Assembly (NCBI GenBank): GCA_017519185.1
Contig: JAFWSX010000023.1
Span: 124,001 to 188,000 of the forward strand
Source of the DNA: Bacteroidales bacterium
GTDB lineage: Bacteria > Bacteroidota > Bacteroidia > Bacteroidales > UBA932
Reading direction: 5' to 3'
Length of the DNA stretch: 64,000 nt
The notes beneath the pieces are model-generated. The model made no database searches. It was not told where the DNA came from and saw only the letters and a program-made list of their open reading frames with translations. Positions 7,348-15,048 of this stretch are shown piece after piece; within the stretch, counting starts at the first letter, position 1; the number at the start of each line of letters is the position of its first letter. The position numbers and the translations under genes were made by a program.

Positions 7348-9660
7348 ATGAGACATTTTTCCACATTACTTCTTGCCCTGCTGCTGCTCGCCGGAATGGC
7401 TTCCTGCAAGCAGGAGCCGCAGGTAAAACCAGAGTATCCTTTCAATGACCCGAGCCTTTCCAAGGAAGAACGCGTCAACGACCTTCTGGGCAGGCTTACC
7501 GCCGAGGAGAAGGTGACGATGATGATGAACAACTCGGCCGCCATCGAGCGCCTCGGCATTCCCGCCTACAACTGGTGGAACGAAGCCCTTCACGGTGTCG
7601 CACGTGCCGGTGAAGCGACAGTCTTTCCACAGGTGATCGGTATCGCAGCCACTTTCGACGAGGATCTCAACCTTGAGACCTACACCATCGCATCGGACGA
7701 AGCCCGCGCTAAATACAATGACGCAATTGCCAACGGCACTTACAGGCAATATTACGGTCTAACTTTCTGGACTCCCAACATCAACATATTCCGCGACCCG
7801 CGCTGGGGACGCGGACACGAGACCTACGGCGAAGACCCGTACCTCACCTCAAGGATGGGCCTGGCAGCCGTCAAAGGCCTTCAGGGAAATGACAAGAACT
7901 TCTTCAAGGCACACGCCTGCGCCAAGCACTATGCAGTGCACAGCGGTCCGGAGCCCCTCCGCCACTCATTCGACGTGACGGTGTCGCCCACCGACCTGTG
8001 GGAGACATACCTTCCGGCTTTCAAGGCTCTTGTGACCGAAGGCAACGTCCAGGAAGTGATGTGCGCCTACAACCGCTACGAAGGCAACCCCTGCTGCGGC
8101 AGCACCAAGCTCCTGATAGACATCCTGCGCAACCGCTGGAAATTTGAAGGAGTGGTCGTTTCCGACTGCGGCGCTATCGACGATTTCTATCGTGAAGGCC
8201 GTCACGGAACCCATCCCGACGCACTCACTGCATCGAAGGACGCCATAATGAGCGGCACCGACCTCGAGTGCGGCAGCTCATACAGGTCTATGATTGAAGG
8301 CGTGCAGAAAGGCGTCATCACCGATGCTGACCTCGACCCGCACGTAGCGCGCCTGATCGCAGACCGCATCGAGCTTGGAATGCTCGACCCCGTTGATCTC
8401 ACCCCCTGGAAAGACTACAACATCGGCGACATCTGCACTCCCGAGCATATCGCCCACTCTCTCAAGGTTGCAAGGGAAAGCATGGTGCTTCTCAAGAACA
8501 ACGGCAATGTCCTTCCTCTGAGCAAAGACATCAGGAAAATCGCGATAGTCGGAGTCAACGCTGTCGATTCGGCAATGCTCCTGGGCAACTACAACGGAAC
8601 CCCCAGAAGCGTAGTCACCATCTACGATGGCATCAAGGCCAAATTCCCGAAGGCCGAAATCACATATGCACAAGGCAGCAAACTTGTTGACGGTTATGTG
8701 GAGCGTGTCCGCAATTCCGCCGACACCCGCCAGAGAAGGACTCCCGAGTTCTACGAGGGAATCGTGGAGGGAGCCCAGAGCGCTCCGCAGCAGCCGGCGA
8801 CTCCTCCCGGCCCCTGGAAGGCTCCTGAGAACTTCGACGATGTCGTTGCAAGGGTGAAAGATGCTGAAGTAATCATATATGTAGGAGGCCTCAGCCCGAA
8901 CCTTGAGGGCGAAGAAATGCGCGGCGTCAGCTACGATGGCTTCAAGGGCGGCGACCGCACTACCATCGAGCTTCCTGAAGTGCAGAGCAGGCTTCTTGCA
9001 GCACTGCGCTCAACCGGCAAGCCCGTCGTATTCGTGCTCACCACCGGCAGTGCCATCGGACTTGAAAGGGATGAACCCAACTATGACGCCCTTCTGGTGG
9101 CCTGGTATCCCGGCGAGCAGGGCGGCAATGCCGTTGCTGACGTTCTTGCAGGTGATTACAACCCTGCAGGCCGCCTGCCTCTGACTTTCTACAAGTCGAC
9201 CGCACAACTTCCCGACTTCGAGGATTACAATATGGCCGGCCACACCTACAGATATTTCACAGGCGAGCCTCTCTATCCCTTCGGATATGGCATCGGCTAC
9301 ACCTCTTTCTCATATGGCAAAGGCAAGCTCTCATCCTCAAGCATACGCAAGGGCAAGTCAGTCAAGGTTTCGTTCGATGTCACCAACAATGGCGGCAAGG
9401 ACGGAGACGAAGTGGCCCAGGTATATGTAAGGCGTCTCGGTGACCCTGCAGCTCCGCTCAAATCCCTGCGCGGCTTCAAGCGTACAGCCATCAAGGCCGG
9501 AGCATCACGCAAGTTCGAGTTCACCCTCGGTCCAGACGCATTCTCGTTCTACGACGCAAGCGTCGACGACTTGGCCGTGAAAGCCGGTGAATATGAAATC
9601 CTCTTCGGTGGTTCTTCAGACGACCGCAGCCTGCAGAAACTCACTCTTACCGTCAAATAA
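7348..9660 (+). CDS. GH3 family beta-glycosidase lipoprotein (beta-xylosidase-like)
   Basis: Retaining glycoside hydrolase of family 3, 770 residues, probably outer-membrane or periplasmic. A lipoprotein signal runs to Cys20 (LAGMASC). The N-terminal TIM barrel carries WWNEALHGVARAG, typical of the xylosidase-like subgroup, and the nucleophile motif VVVSDCGAID with Asp273. The alpha/beta sandwich follows (about 375-615), with an extra proline/glutamine-rich insertion near residues 450-490. A fibronectin-III-like domain ends the protein (about 655-765). Substrate is not certain: xylosidase, arabinosidase and glucosidase all fit. It heads a seven-gene operon, with rpiB-like 9 bp downstream, suggesting it releases the sugar that the operon degrades. 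No clear promoter was found upstream. Confidence 0.9.
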   Translation: MRHFSTLLLALLLLAGMASCKQEPQVKPEYPFNDPSLSKEERVNDLLGRLTAEEKVTMMMNNSAAIERLGIPAYNWWNEALHGVARAGEATVFPQVIGIAATFDEDLNLETYTIASDEARAKYNDAIANGTYRQYYGLTFWTPNINIFRDPRWGRGHETYGEDPYLTSRMGLAAVKGLQGNDKNFFKAHACAKHYAVHSGPEPLRHSFDVTVSPTDLWETYLPAFKALVTEGNVQEVMCAYNRYEGNPCCGSTKLLIDILRNRWKFEGVVVSDCGAIDDFYREGRHGTHPDALTASKDAIMSGTDLECGSSYRSMIEGVQKGVITDADLDPHVARLIADRIELGMLDPVDLTPWKDYNIGDICTPEHIAHSLKVARESMVLLKNNGNVLPLSKDIRKIAIVGVNAVDSAMLLGNYNGTPRSVVTIYDGIKAKFPKAEITYAQGSKLVDGYVERVRNSADTRQRRTPEFYEGIVEGAQSAPQQPATPPGPWKAPENFDDVVARVKDAEVIIYVGGLSPNLEGEEMRGVSYDGFKGGDRTTIELPEVQSRLLAALRSTGKPVVFVLTTGSAIGLERDEPNYDALLVAWYPGEQGGNAVADVLAGDYNPAGRLPLTFYKSTAQLPDFEDYNMAGHTYRYFTGEPLYPFGYGIGYTSFSYGKGKLSSSSIRKGKSVKVSFDVTNNGGKDGDEVAQVYVRRLGDPAAPLKSLRGFKRTAIKAGASRKFEFTLGPDAFSFYDASVDDLAVKAGEYEILFGGSSDDRSLQKLTLTVK

Positions 9661-9669
9661 ACCACAGTT

Positions 9670-10125
9670 ATGAGAGTAGTCATAGATTGCGACGACGCTG
9701 CCATCGAACTGAAAAAGGTCATAGTAGCCCATCTTGAAAAAAGCGGTGTCGAGGCCATCGACCTCGACTATCTCGGGGCGCATCCCGGTGCGTTCTACCC
9801 TGAAATCGGATACAACCTCGCGCTCAAGATCCAGGACGGCACTTTTGAAAGAGGCATCCTCATCTGCGGCACAGGCCTCGGCATGGCGATGATCGCCAAC
9901 AAGGTGAAAGGTGTCTATGCCGGTGTGTGCCACGACGTCTTCTCTGCCGAAAGACTCCGCAAGAGCAATGACGCACAGGTGCTCACGATGGGCGCCCGCG
10001 TAATAGGCCCCGAGCTTGCAAAGACCATCGTCACCGCCTGGCTGGCATCTGAGTTCCAGGGCGGCGGTTCGCTTCCCAAAGTGCAGCAGATGCACGAACT
10101 GGAAAACAAATCATTCGGATCATAA
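9670..10125 (+). CDS. RpiB/LacAB family sugar-phosphate isomerase (tetrulose-phosphate isomerase candidate)
   Basis: Aldose-ketose isomerase of the RpiB family, 151 residues, complete. The catalytic Cys66 and Thr68 are in ILICGTGLGMAM. The family C-terminal segment SNDAQVLTMGARVIG is kept. The N-terminal signature, usually DHAG in ribose-5-phosphate isomerase B, is DDAA here (residues 8-11), so a substrate-contacting histidine is replaced by aspartate. That fits RpiB paralogues acting on other sugar phosphates such as erythrulose 4-phosphate (DerI/EryI-type). The kinase genes that follow (13 bp) are also of the type that phosphorylates tetruloses. Ribose-5-phosphate isomerase remains possible. 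Confidence 0.88.
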   Translation: MRVVIDCDDAAIELKKVIVAHLEKSGVEAIDLDYLGAHPGAFYPEIGYNLALKIQDGTFERGILICGTGLGMAMIANKVKGVYAGVCHDVFSAERLRKSNDAQVLTMGARVIGPELAKTIVTAWLASEFQGGGSLPKVQQMHELENKSFGS

Positions 10126-10138
10126 CAACCCCAACTAT

Positions 10139-11146
10139 ATGCAAAAGATTATCAATGACCCTTCGTGCGTCGTTGACGAGATGCTGGAAGGCTTCGTCAA
10201 GGCGAACAGTGAACTCGTCTCTGCTACGGAGAACGAGCGCGTCCTTAAATACAAAAAAGCTCCCATAGAGGGCAAGGTCGGCATAGTCACCGGCGGCGGC
10301 TCCGGCCACAAGCCGGCGTTCATCGGCTATATAGGCAAGAATATGGTGGATGCCGTGGCCGTAGGAGAACTTTTCTCTTCTCCGCCTGCCCAGATGTTCT
10401 ACGACGCCATCCACGAGGCTGATGCCGGCAAGGGTGTGGCTATACTCTACGGTAACTATGCCGGCGACAATATGAATGTCGCAATGGCAATGGAACTTGC
10501 CGAAGATGACGGCATCAAGGTGGGCAAGGTAGTCGCAAACGACGACGTCCCTTCTGCCCCCAGGGAGACCCGCGAGAAAAGGCGCGGCGTAGCCGGCGAA
10601 ATCCTTATGTGGAAGGTCGGCGGAGCCATGGCTGCTATGGGCGGAAGCCTGGAGGAGGTCATTGCAGCCGCACAGAAGGCCATTGACAACACCCGCAGTA
10701 TGGGTGTCGGTCTGAGCCCCTGCACCATTCCCGAAGTCGGCCATCCTAACTTCACCATCGAGCCCGGCAATATGGAAGTCGGCATAGGGCATCACGGAGA
10801 GCCCGGCATCGAGGTCGCAAAACTCGAAACTGCCGGCCAGATTGCCAAGCGTATGTGCGACGTCATCCTGCCCGACCTGCCTTTCGCCGCCGGCGACGAA
10901 GTGGTAGTCCTCGTGTCAGGCCTCGGCTCAACTCCCCTTCTCGAGCAGTACATCTTCTACGGCGAAGTCGAGAAGATTCTCTGCGAAAAGGGCATCAAGG
11001 TGCACCAGGCCTTCGTGGGCAACTATTTCACTTCCCTCGAGATGGCCGGCATCACCCTCACTCTTATGAAACTCGACGATGAGCTGAAGGAGTGCATCGA
11101 TCTGGAATGCAACTCAATCGGACTCACCCAATATCCGAAAGACTGA
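10139..11146 (+). CDS. dhaK: DhaK-type dihydroxyacetone/tetrulose kinase subunit
   Basis: Substrate-binding subunit of a two-part kinase; binds a short ketose covalently through a histidine. The start at 10139 (MQKIINDPSCVVDEMLEGF) matches the family. The longer frame beginning at 10016 lies inside the preceding gene. Signatures: GGGSGHKPAFIGYIG (about 52-66), YGNYAGDNMN (about 105-114) and GHHGEPGIEV with His219 at the hemiaminal position. At 335 residues it equals E. coli DhaK in size. dhaL follows 6 bp later. No dhaM (PTS phosphoryl donor) gene is present in the window. The isomerase context suggests erythrulose rather than dihydroxyacetone as substrate. Confidence 0.9.
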   Translation: MQKIINDPSCVVDEMLEGFVKANSELVSATENERVLKYKKAPIEGKVGIVTGGGSGHKPAFIGYIGKNMVDAVAVGELFSSPPAQMFYDAIHEADAGKGVAILYGNYAGDNMNVAMAMELAEDDGIKVGKVVANDDVPSAPRETREKRRGVAGEILMWKVGGAMAAMGGSLEEVIAAAQKAIDNTRSMGVGLSPCTIPEVGHPNFTIEPGNMEVGIGHHGEPGIEVAKLETAGQIAKRMCDVILPDLPFAAGDEVVVLVSGLGSTPLLEQYIFYGEVEKILCEKGIKVHQAFVGNYFTSLEMAGITLTLMKLDDELKECIDLECNSIGLTQYPKD

Positions 11147-11152
11147 CGCAGT

Positions 11153-11794
11153 ATGGACAAATTCACGCAGCAGGCCGGAAGCCTGATAGTCGACAGGCTC
11201 ATAGTGGCCATTCAGGAAAACAAGCAATATCTGAGCGACATTGACGGAGCCATCGGCGACGGCGACCACGGCATCAATATGAACAAGGGCTTCACGCTCT
11301 GCCGCGAGGCTTTGGACAAACAGCCGGGAGACTTCACCTATGGGCTCAAGACTCTCGGCAAGATACTTATGATGAAGATAGGCGGCTCTATGGGACCTCT
11401 GTACGGCAAGTTCTTCCTTTCTATGGGCAAGGCTCTGGAAGGTGTGGACGAGATAGGCCGCGACGAGTTCGGCGCAGCCCTGAAGGCTTCTCTCGACTCC
11501 ATCCACGCAATCTCTCCCGCACAGGTCGGAGACAAGACTCTGATGGATGTGCTCATTCCAGCCGAAGAGGCATACAGCAATGCCGCAGCCGAGGGGCTTC
11601 CTTTCGGCAAGGCACTCGAGGCTATGGACGCCGCTGCCCTCAAGGGCCGTGACAGCACGGTCGACATGGTAGCCAAGCTTGGTCGTTCAAGCCGGCTCGG
11701 AGAACGCTCGAGAGGCGTGATGGATGCGGGAAGCGCATCCTGCTACCTGATTCTCCACACTATGGCTGATACCATCAAGGAACTTCTCGCATAG
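11153..11794 (+). CDS. dhaL: DhaL-type nucleotide-binding kinase subunit
   Basis: Nucleotide-binding partner of the preceding DhaK-type subunit, 213 residues. The metal-binding motif IGDGDHGINM is near residues 35-44, with Asp31, Asp36 and Asp38 as likely Mg2+ ligands. GDKTLMDVL (about 125-133) and RGVMDAGSASC (about 184-194) are the other family marks. In PTS-linked systems DhaL keeps ADP bound and is rephosphorylated by DhaM; in ATP-dependent kinases the same domain exchanges nucleotide. Without a dhaM neighbour I cannot say which applies. Spacing is 6 bp from dhaK and 5 bp to the permease. Confidence 0.9.
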   Translation: MDKFTQQAGSLIVDRLIVAIQENKQYLSDIDGAIGDGDHGINMNKGFTLCREALDKQPGDFTYGLKTLGKILMMKIGGSMGPLYGKFFLSMGKALEGVDEIGRDEFGAALKASLDSIHAISPAQVGDKTLMDVLIPAEEAYSNAAAEGLPFGKALEAMDAAALKGRDSTVDMVAKLGRSSRLGERSRGVMDAGSASCYLILHTMADTIKELLA

Positions 11795-11799
11795 TCGAA

Positions 11800-13134
11800 A
11801 TGCTCATCATCCTGCTCATAGCGGCCATCGCCTTCATCGTCATCTCGACGACGAAATTCAAGCTGCACCCGTTCCTGGCCCTTATCATTGCTGCCATAGG
11901 GTACGGCCTGTGCGCCGGCATCCCGCTTGACAAGATCATTTCATCTGTCAACAACGGATTCGGCAGCACGGTAAGCTCCATCGGAATAGTGATCGTGGTC
12001 GGCTGCATCATCGGGACTTTCCTGGAGGAATCCGGAGGTGCTTACGTAATGGCAAGGAGCGTCCTGAAACTGGTCGGAGAAAAACGCGTCCCTCTGGCGA
12101 TGCTGATTCTCGGCTATTTCATCTCCATACCCGTCTACGCAGACTCCGGCTTCGTCATCCTGACTCCTCTCAACCGCGCACTTTCGAAGAAAGCCAAGAT
12201 AACCCTTGCCAGTTCGGCCTGCGCCCTCGGCCTGGGTCTTACCATCACCCACTGCCTCGTGCCGCCGACTCCTGGCCCTATAGCCGCCGCCGGCATAATG
12301 GAGGCAGATCTCGGCCTGGTCATCCTCACCGGCATAGCAGCCAGCATACTTCCGCTGCTGGTGGCCTGGCTGTTCGTGACCAAGTGGGCTTCCAGGACAT
12401 ACATCGACCCGTCGCCGAACGAGACCGATGCCGACATCGAAAAGAAAGTGGCCGAGGCTCCCTCCGCAGCCAGGTCTTTCCTGCCGATCATAGTTCCGCT
12501 GGTTCTCATAGTACTCAAATCCTTATCTTCATTCCCTTCCGCTCCTTTCGGCACGGGGACTTTCGCGAAAATCATCGGTTTCATCGGTGAGCCTGTCACC
12601 GCCCTTCTTATAGGAATGGTTCTGGCTTTCACCCTCCCGAAGAAATTCGACCGCGAGATGATTTCTTCAACCGGATGGGTGGGCAAGGCTCTCACTTCGG
12701 CTGCGATTATCATTATGATCACTGCGGCCGGCGGCTCTTTCGGTATGATTCTCAGGGATTCCGGCATCGCAGATGTCCTTGGGGACTCTCTTTCCAGCCT
12801 TAACCTGGGCATCTGGCTTCCCTTCCTGATTGCTGCAGCGCTCAAAACCGCACAGGGCTCATCTACGGTCGCCATCATCACTACAGCTTCGATCATCGCC
12901 CCGCTGATGGGCGTGATGGGCTTCGTGGCCCCGCTTGAGAAAGCGATTCTCGTCACTGCGCTCTGCTCAGGTGCAATGGTTGTCGCCCACGTCAACGACA
13001 GCTTCTTCTGGGTAGTCACACAGATGTCCGGAATGAGCATCAAGACCGGCTACAAGCTGCACACGCTGGGCACCCTTCTATGCGGTTTGACCGCAATGCT
13101 GCCCATGTGCCTTTTATATGCTATATTTTGCTAA
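11800..13134 (+). CDS. GntP-family permease (sugar acid or polyol symporter)
   Basis: Inner-membrane permease of 444 residues with about 12-14 hydrophobic segments. It opens with a helix directly at the start (MLIILLIAAIAFIVISTTKF). The family's conserved GFGSTVSSIGIVIVVGCIIG (about 52-71) and TPGPIAAAGIM (about 157-167) segments are present, together with a late SSTVAIITTASI stretch (about 352-363). GntP proteins usually import aldonic acids such as gluconate, threonate or erythronate, so the imported compound may be a C4 or C5 acid rather than a neutral sugar. It lies 5 bp after dhaL and 6 bp before the propeller-like gene. Confidence 0.9.
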   Translation: MLIILLIAAIAFIVISTTKFKLHPFLALIIAAIGYGLCAGIPLDKIISSVNNGFGSTVSSIGIVIVVGCIIGTFLEESGGAYVMARSVLKLVGEKRVPLAMLILGYFISIPVYADSGFVILTPLNRALSKKAKITLASSACALGLGLTITHCLVPPTPGPIAAAGIMEADLGLVILTGIAASILPLLVAWLFVTKWASRTYIDPSPNETDADIEKKVAEAPSAARSFLPIIVPLVLIVLKSLSSFPSAPFGTGTFAKIIGFIGEPVTALLIGMVLAFTLPKKFDREMISSTGWVGKALTSAAIIIMITAAGGSFGMILRDSGIADVLGDSLSSLNLGIWLPFLIAAALKTAQGSSTVAIITTASIIAPLMGVMGFVAPLEKAILVTALCSGAMVVAHVNDSFFWVVTQMSGMSIKTGYKLHTLGTLLCGLTAMLPMCLLYAIFC

Positions 13135-13140
13135 TCAACA

Positions 13141-14136
13141 ATGAATAAAAAATCCATTCTCGAAATCCAATCAGTCTATACCGCCAATGCTTTCCAGGTT
13201 GACGGTGTGACTTTCATAGGCGCAGGGTCTGAGACGACTCCCGCCGTTTATCTGCACAATCTGCCTGCCGGCACCTCAAGTTTTGTTGACGGATGCCCGG
13301 GAGGCGTGATGAGTTTCGTTCCGGCGCCGGGACATCCCGACCTGTTCTATTCCATAATGGGCCTCTTCCCTCCTTTCAAAGGGCTCGAAGCCGGTGTCTT
13401 CATGCATCGCCGCACTGGCGACAAATGGGAGACTTCTAGGATAATGCATCTCCCCTTCGCGCACCGATGCGACATTCTGGAAAAGGACGGCAAGAGCTGG
13501 ATTTTCGCTGCTTCGTGCAGCAAGTTCAAGGCTGATCCCCTGGACTGGGCCAATGCCGGTGAACTTTACGCGATTCCTCTGGACGAGGCAGGTCTTCCCG
13601 GCACGCCCGAACTGATATATGACAAAATCTGGAGGCATCACGGCATGCTGAAGGCCAATATCGCAGGCGATGACACCCTCCTATTCTCGGGAGCAGAAGG
13701 TGTCTTCTATATGGCACGCAAAGATGGCAAATGGGAAGTCTGCCAGCTGTTCGACCACGAGGTCAGCGAATTCGGCCTTATCGACCTGGATGGTGACGGC
13801 GTGGACGAACTTGTGACCATCGAGCCCTTCCACGGCAACACTCTCAATGTATACAAGAAGAATGGTTCCGGATGGAACAAGCTTTTTACCGACGAGCTTC
13901 GGTTCGGACACGGCCTGAGCTGCGGAATGTTCAAAGGCGAGGCGATAATCGTGGTCGGCAACCGTCGCGGTCCGCTGACGCTCAATCTCTACAAGCGTCT
14001 GGCCGACGGCAGCTTCTCACACGAGATTCTGGAGGACGAAGTGGGTCCCACCCAGACTCAGGTTTTCACTGCTGACGGCGTCGATTATATTCTCAGCGCA
14101 AACCAGCTTAAAAACGAAGTAGCACTTTATTATTAA
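13141..14136 (+). CDS. Predicted beta-propeller protein of unknown function in the tetrulose operon
   Basis: I do not recognise a named family. The 331-residue protein has no signal peptide and no membrane helix, so it is probably cytosolic. Short beta-strand repeats with aromatic-glycine turns run along it. One FG-GAP/VCBS-like calcium loop, IDLDGDGVDELV, is at about residues 217-228. Conserved-looking histidines occur at FAHRCDI (about 104) and RHHGML (about 167), and a charged FRFGHGLSCG-type segment near 255. Histidine spacing across blades could form a metal or substrate site at the centre, as in propeller lactonases and epimerases. Placement inside the operon, 6 bp from both neighbours, suggests a catalytic step such as lactone hydrolysis or epimerisation. 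This is inference only. Confidence 0.7.
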   Translation: MNKKSILEIQSVYTANAFQVDGVTFIGAGSETTPAVYLHNLPAGTSSFVDGCPGGVMSFVPAPGHPDLFYSIMGLFPPFKGLEAGVFMHRRTGDKWETSRIMHLPFAHRCDILEKDGKSWIFAASCSKFKADPLDWANAGELYAIPLDEAGLPGTPELIYDKIWRHHGMLKANIAGDDTLLFSGAEGVFYMARKDGKWEVCQLFDHEVSEFGLIDLDGDGVDELVTIEPFHGNTLNVYKKNGSGWNKLFTDELRFGHGLSCGMFKGEAIIVVGNRRGPLTLNLYKRLADGSFSHEILEDEVGPTQTQVFTADGVDYILSANQLKNEVALYY

Positions 14137-14142
14137 TTTCAT

Positions 14143-15048
14143 ATGGACAACAAATCAAAACAGATAGGTCTCATCGGACTTGGCGTTATGGGCAAGCCGA
14201 TGGCCAAGAACCTCCTCAAGGGAGGTTTTTCCCTCACAGTGTATGACATCAAACCGGAACCTGTAGCTGAGGTTGCGGCTCTTGGCGCAAAGACTGCCTC
14301 TTCGCCTGCCGAGGTGGCTTCAAAATGCGACATCATCATCACGATGCTGCCCAATTCACCTCACGTCGAGGCTGTGGTGTGCGGTGCGAACGGCATTCTG
14401 GAAGGAATCCGTCCGGGCTCGATCTACATCGATATGAGTTCAATCTCTCCCGTACTCGACAAGAAACTCTATGACATTATGGCTGAAAAGGGTGTCGAGA
14501 TGCTCGATGCTCCGGTCAGCGGCGGCGAGCCGAAGGCTAAGGACGGCACGATGTCGATTATGGTCGGTGGCAAGCAGGAGGTCTTTGATTCTGTCTACGA
14601 CGTTTTCAAGGCTATGGGTGACGCTGTTACTCTCGTCGGCGACATCGGCAGCGGCAATACCTGCAAGCTTGCGAACCAGATTATGGTGGCGCTCCATCTT
14701 GCGGCTGTGTCTGAGGCGATGGTGTTTGCCGAGAAGGCTGGAGTGGACCCGGAGAAGGTTTACAAGGCCATCCGTGGCGGTCTGGCCGGCAGCACGGTGC
14801 TTGATGCCAAGATGCCGATGATCCTGGACCGCAACTTCAAGCCGGGCGGTCCCATCTGGATGCACACCAAGGATCTGCTCAACGTGCGTGACGCTGCTCT
14901 CGCCATCGATGCTCCGATTCCGCTCACGACTCAGGTGCTCGAGGCTTTCAAGGCCTGCAAGTGCGACGGCCACGTCAATGACGACCACTGCGGTGTTATC
15001 CAGTACTGGGAGAAGCTCGCCAACGTAAAAGTAGAACGCAGAAAGTAA
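14143..15048 (+). CDS. Beta-hydroxyacid dehydrogenase, GarR/LtnD/HIBADH family
   Basis: NAD(P)-dependent oxidoreductase of the 3-hydroxyisobutyrate dehydrogenase/tartronate-semialdehyde reductase family, 301 residues. The Rossmann motif GLIGLGVMGKPMA is at residues 9-21, the substrate loop DAPVSGGEPKAKDG at 122-135, and the catalytic lysine region GSGNTCKLANQ holds Lys175 and Asn179. Candidate reactions include reduction of tartronate semialdehyde to glycerate, or oxidation of a C4 aldonate such as threonate. The GntP permease next to it supports an acid substrate. It ends the operon. Its stop codon abuts the stop codon of the convergent gene with no base between, and no terminator was seen. 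Confidence 0.9.
   Translation: MDNKSKQIGLIGLGVMGKPMAKNLLKGGFSLTVYDIKPEPVAEVAALGAKTASSPAEVASKCDIIITMLPNSPHVEAVVCGANGILEGIRPGSIYIDMSSISPVLDKKLYDIMAEKGVEMLDAPVSGGEPKAKDGTMSIMVGGKQEVFDSVYDVFKAMGDAVTLVGDIGSGNTCKLANQIMVALHLAAVSEAMVFAEKAGVDPEKVYKAIRGGLAGSTVLDAKMPMILDRNFKPGGPIWMHTKDLLNVRDAALAIDAPIPLTTQVLEAFKACKCDGHVNDDHCGVIQYWEKLANVKVERRK

Noticed and set aside
10016-10138. Upstream extension of dhaK
   Set aside because: The extra 41 residues are out-of-frame translation of the rpiB-like gene; the family starts at 10139.
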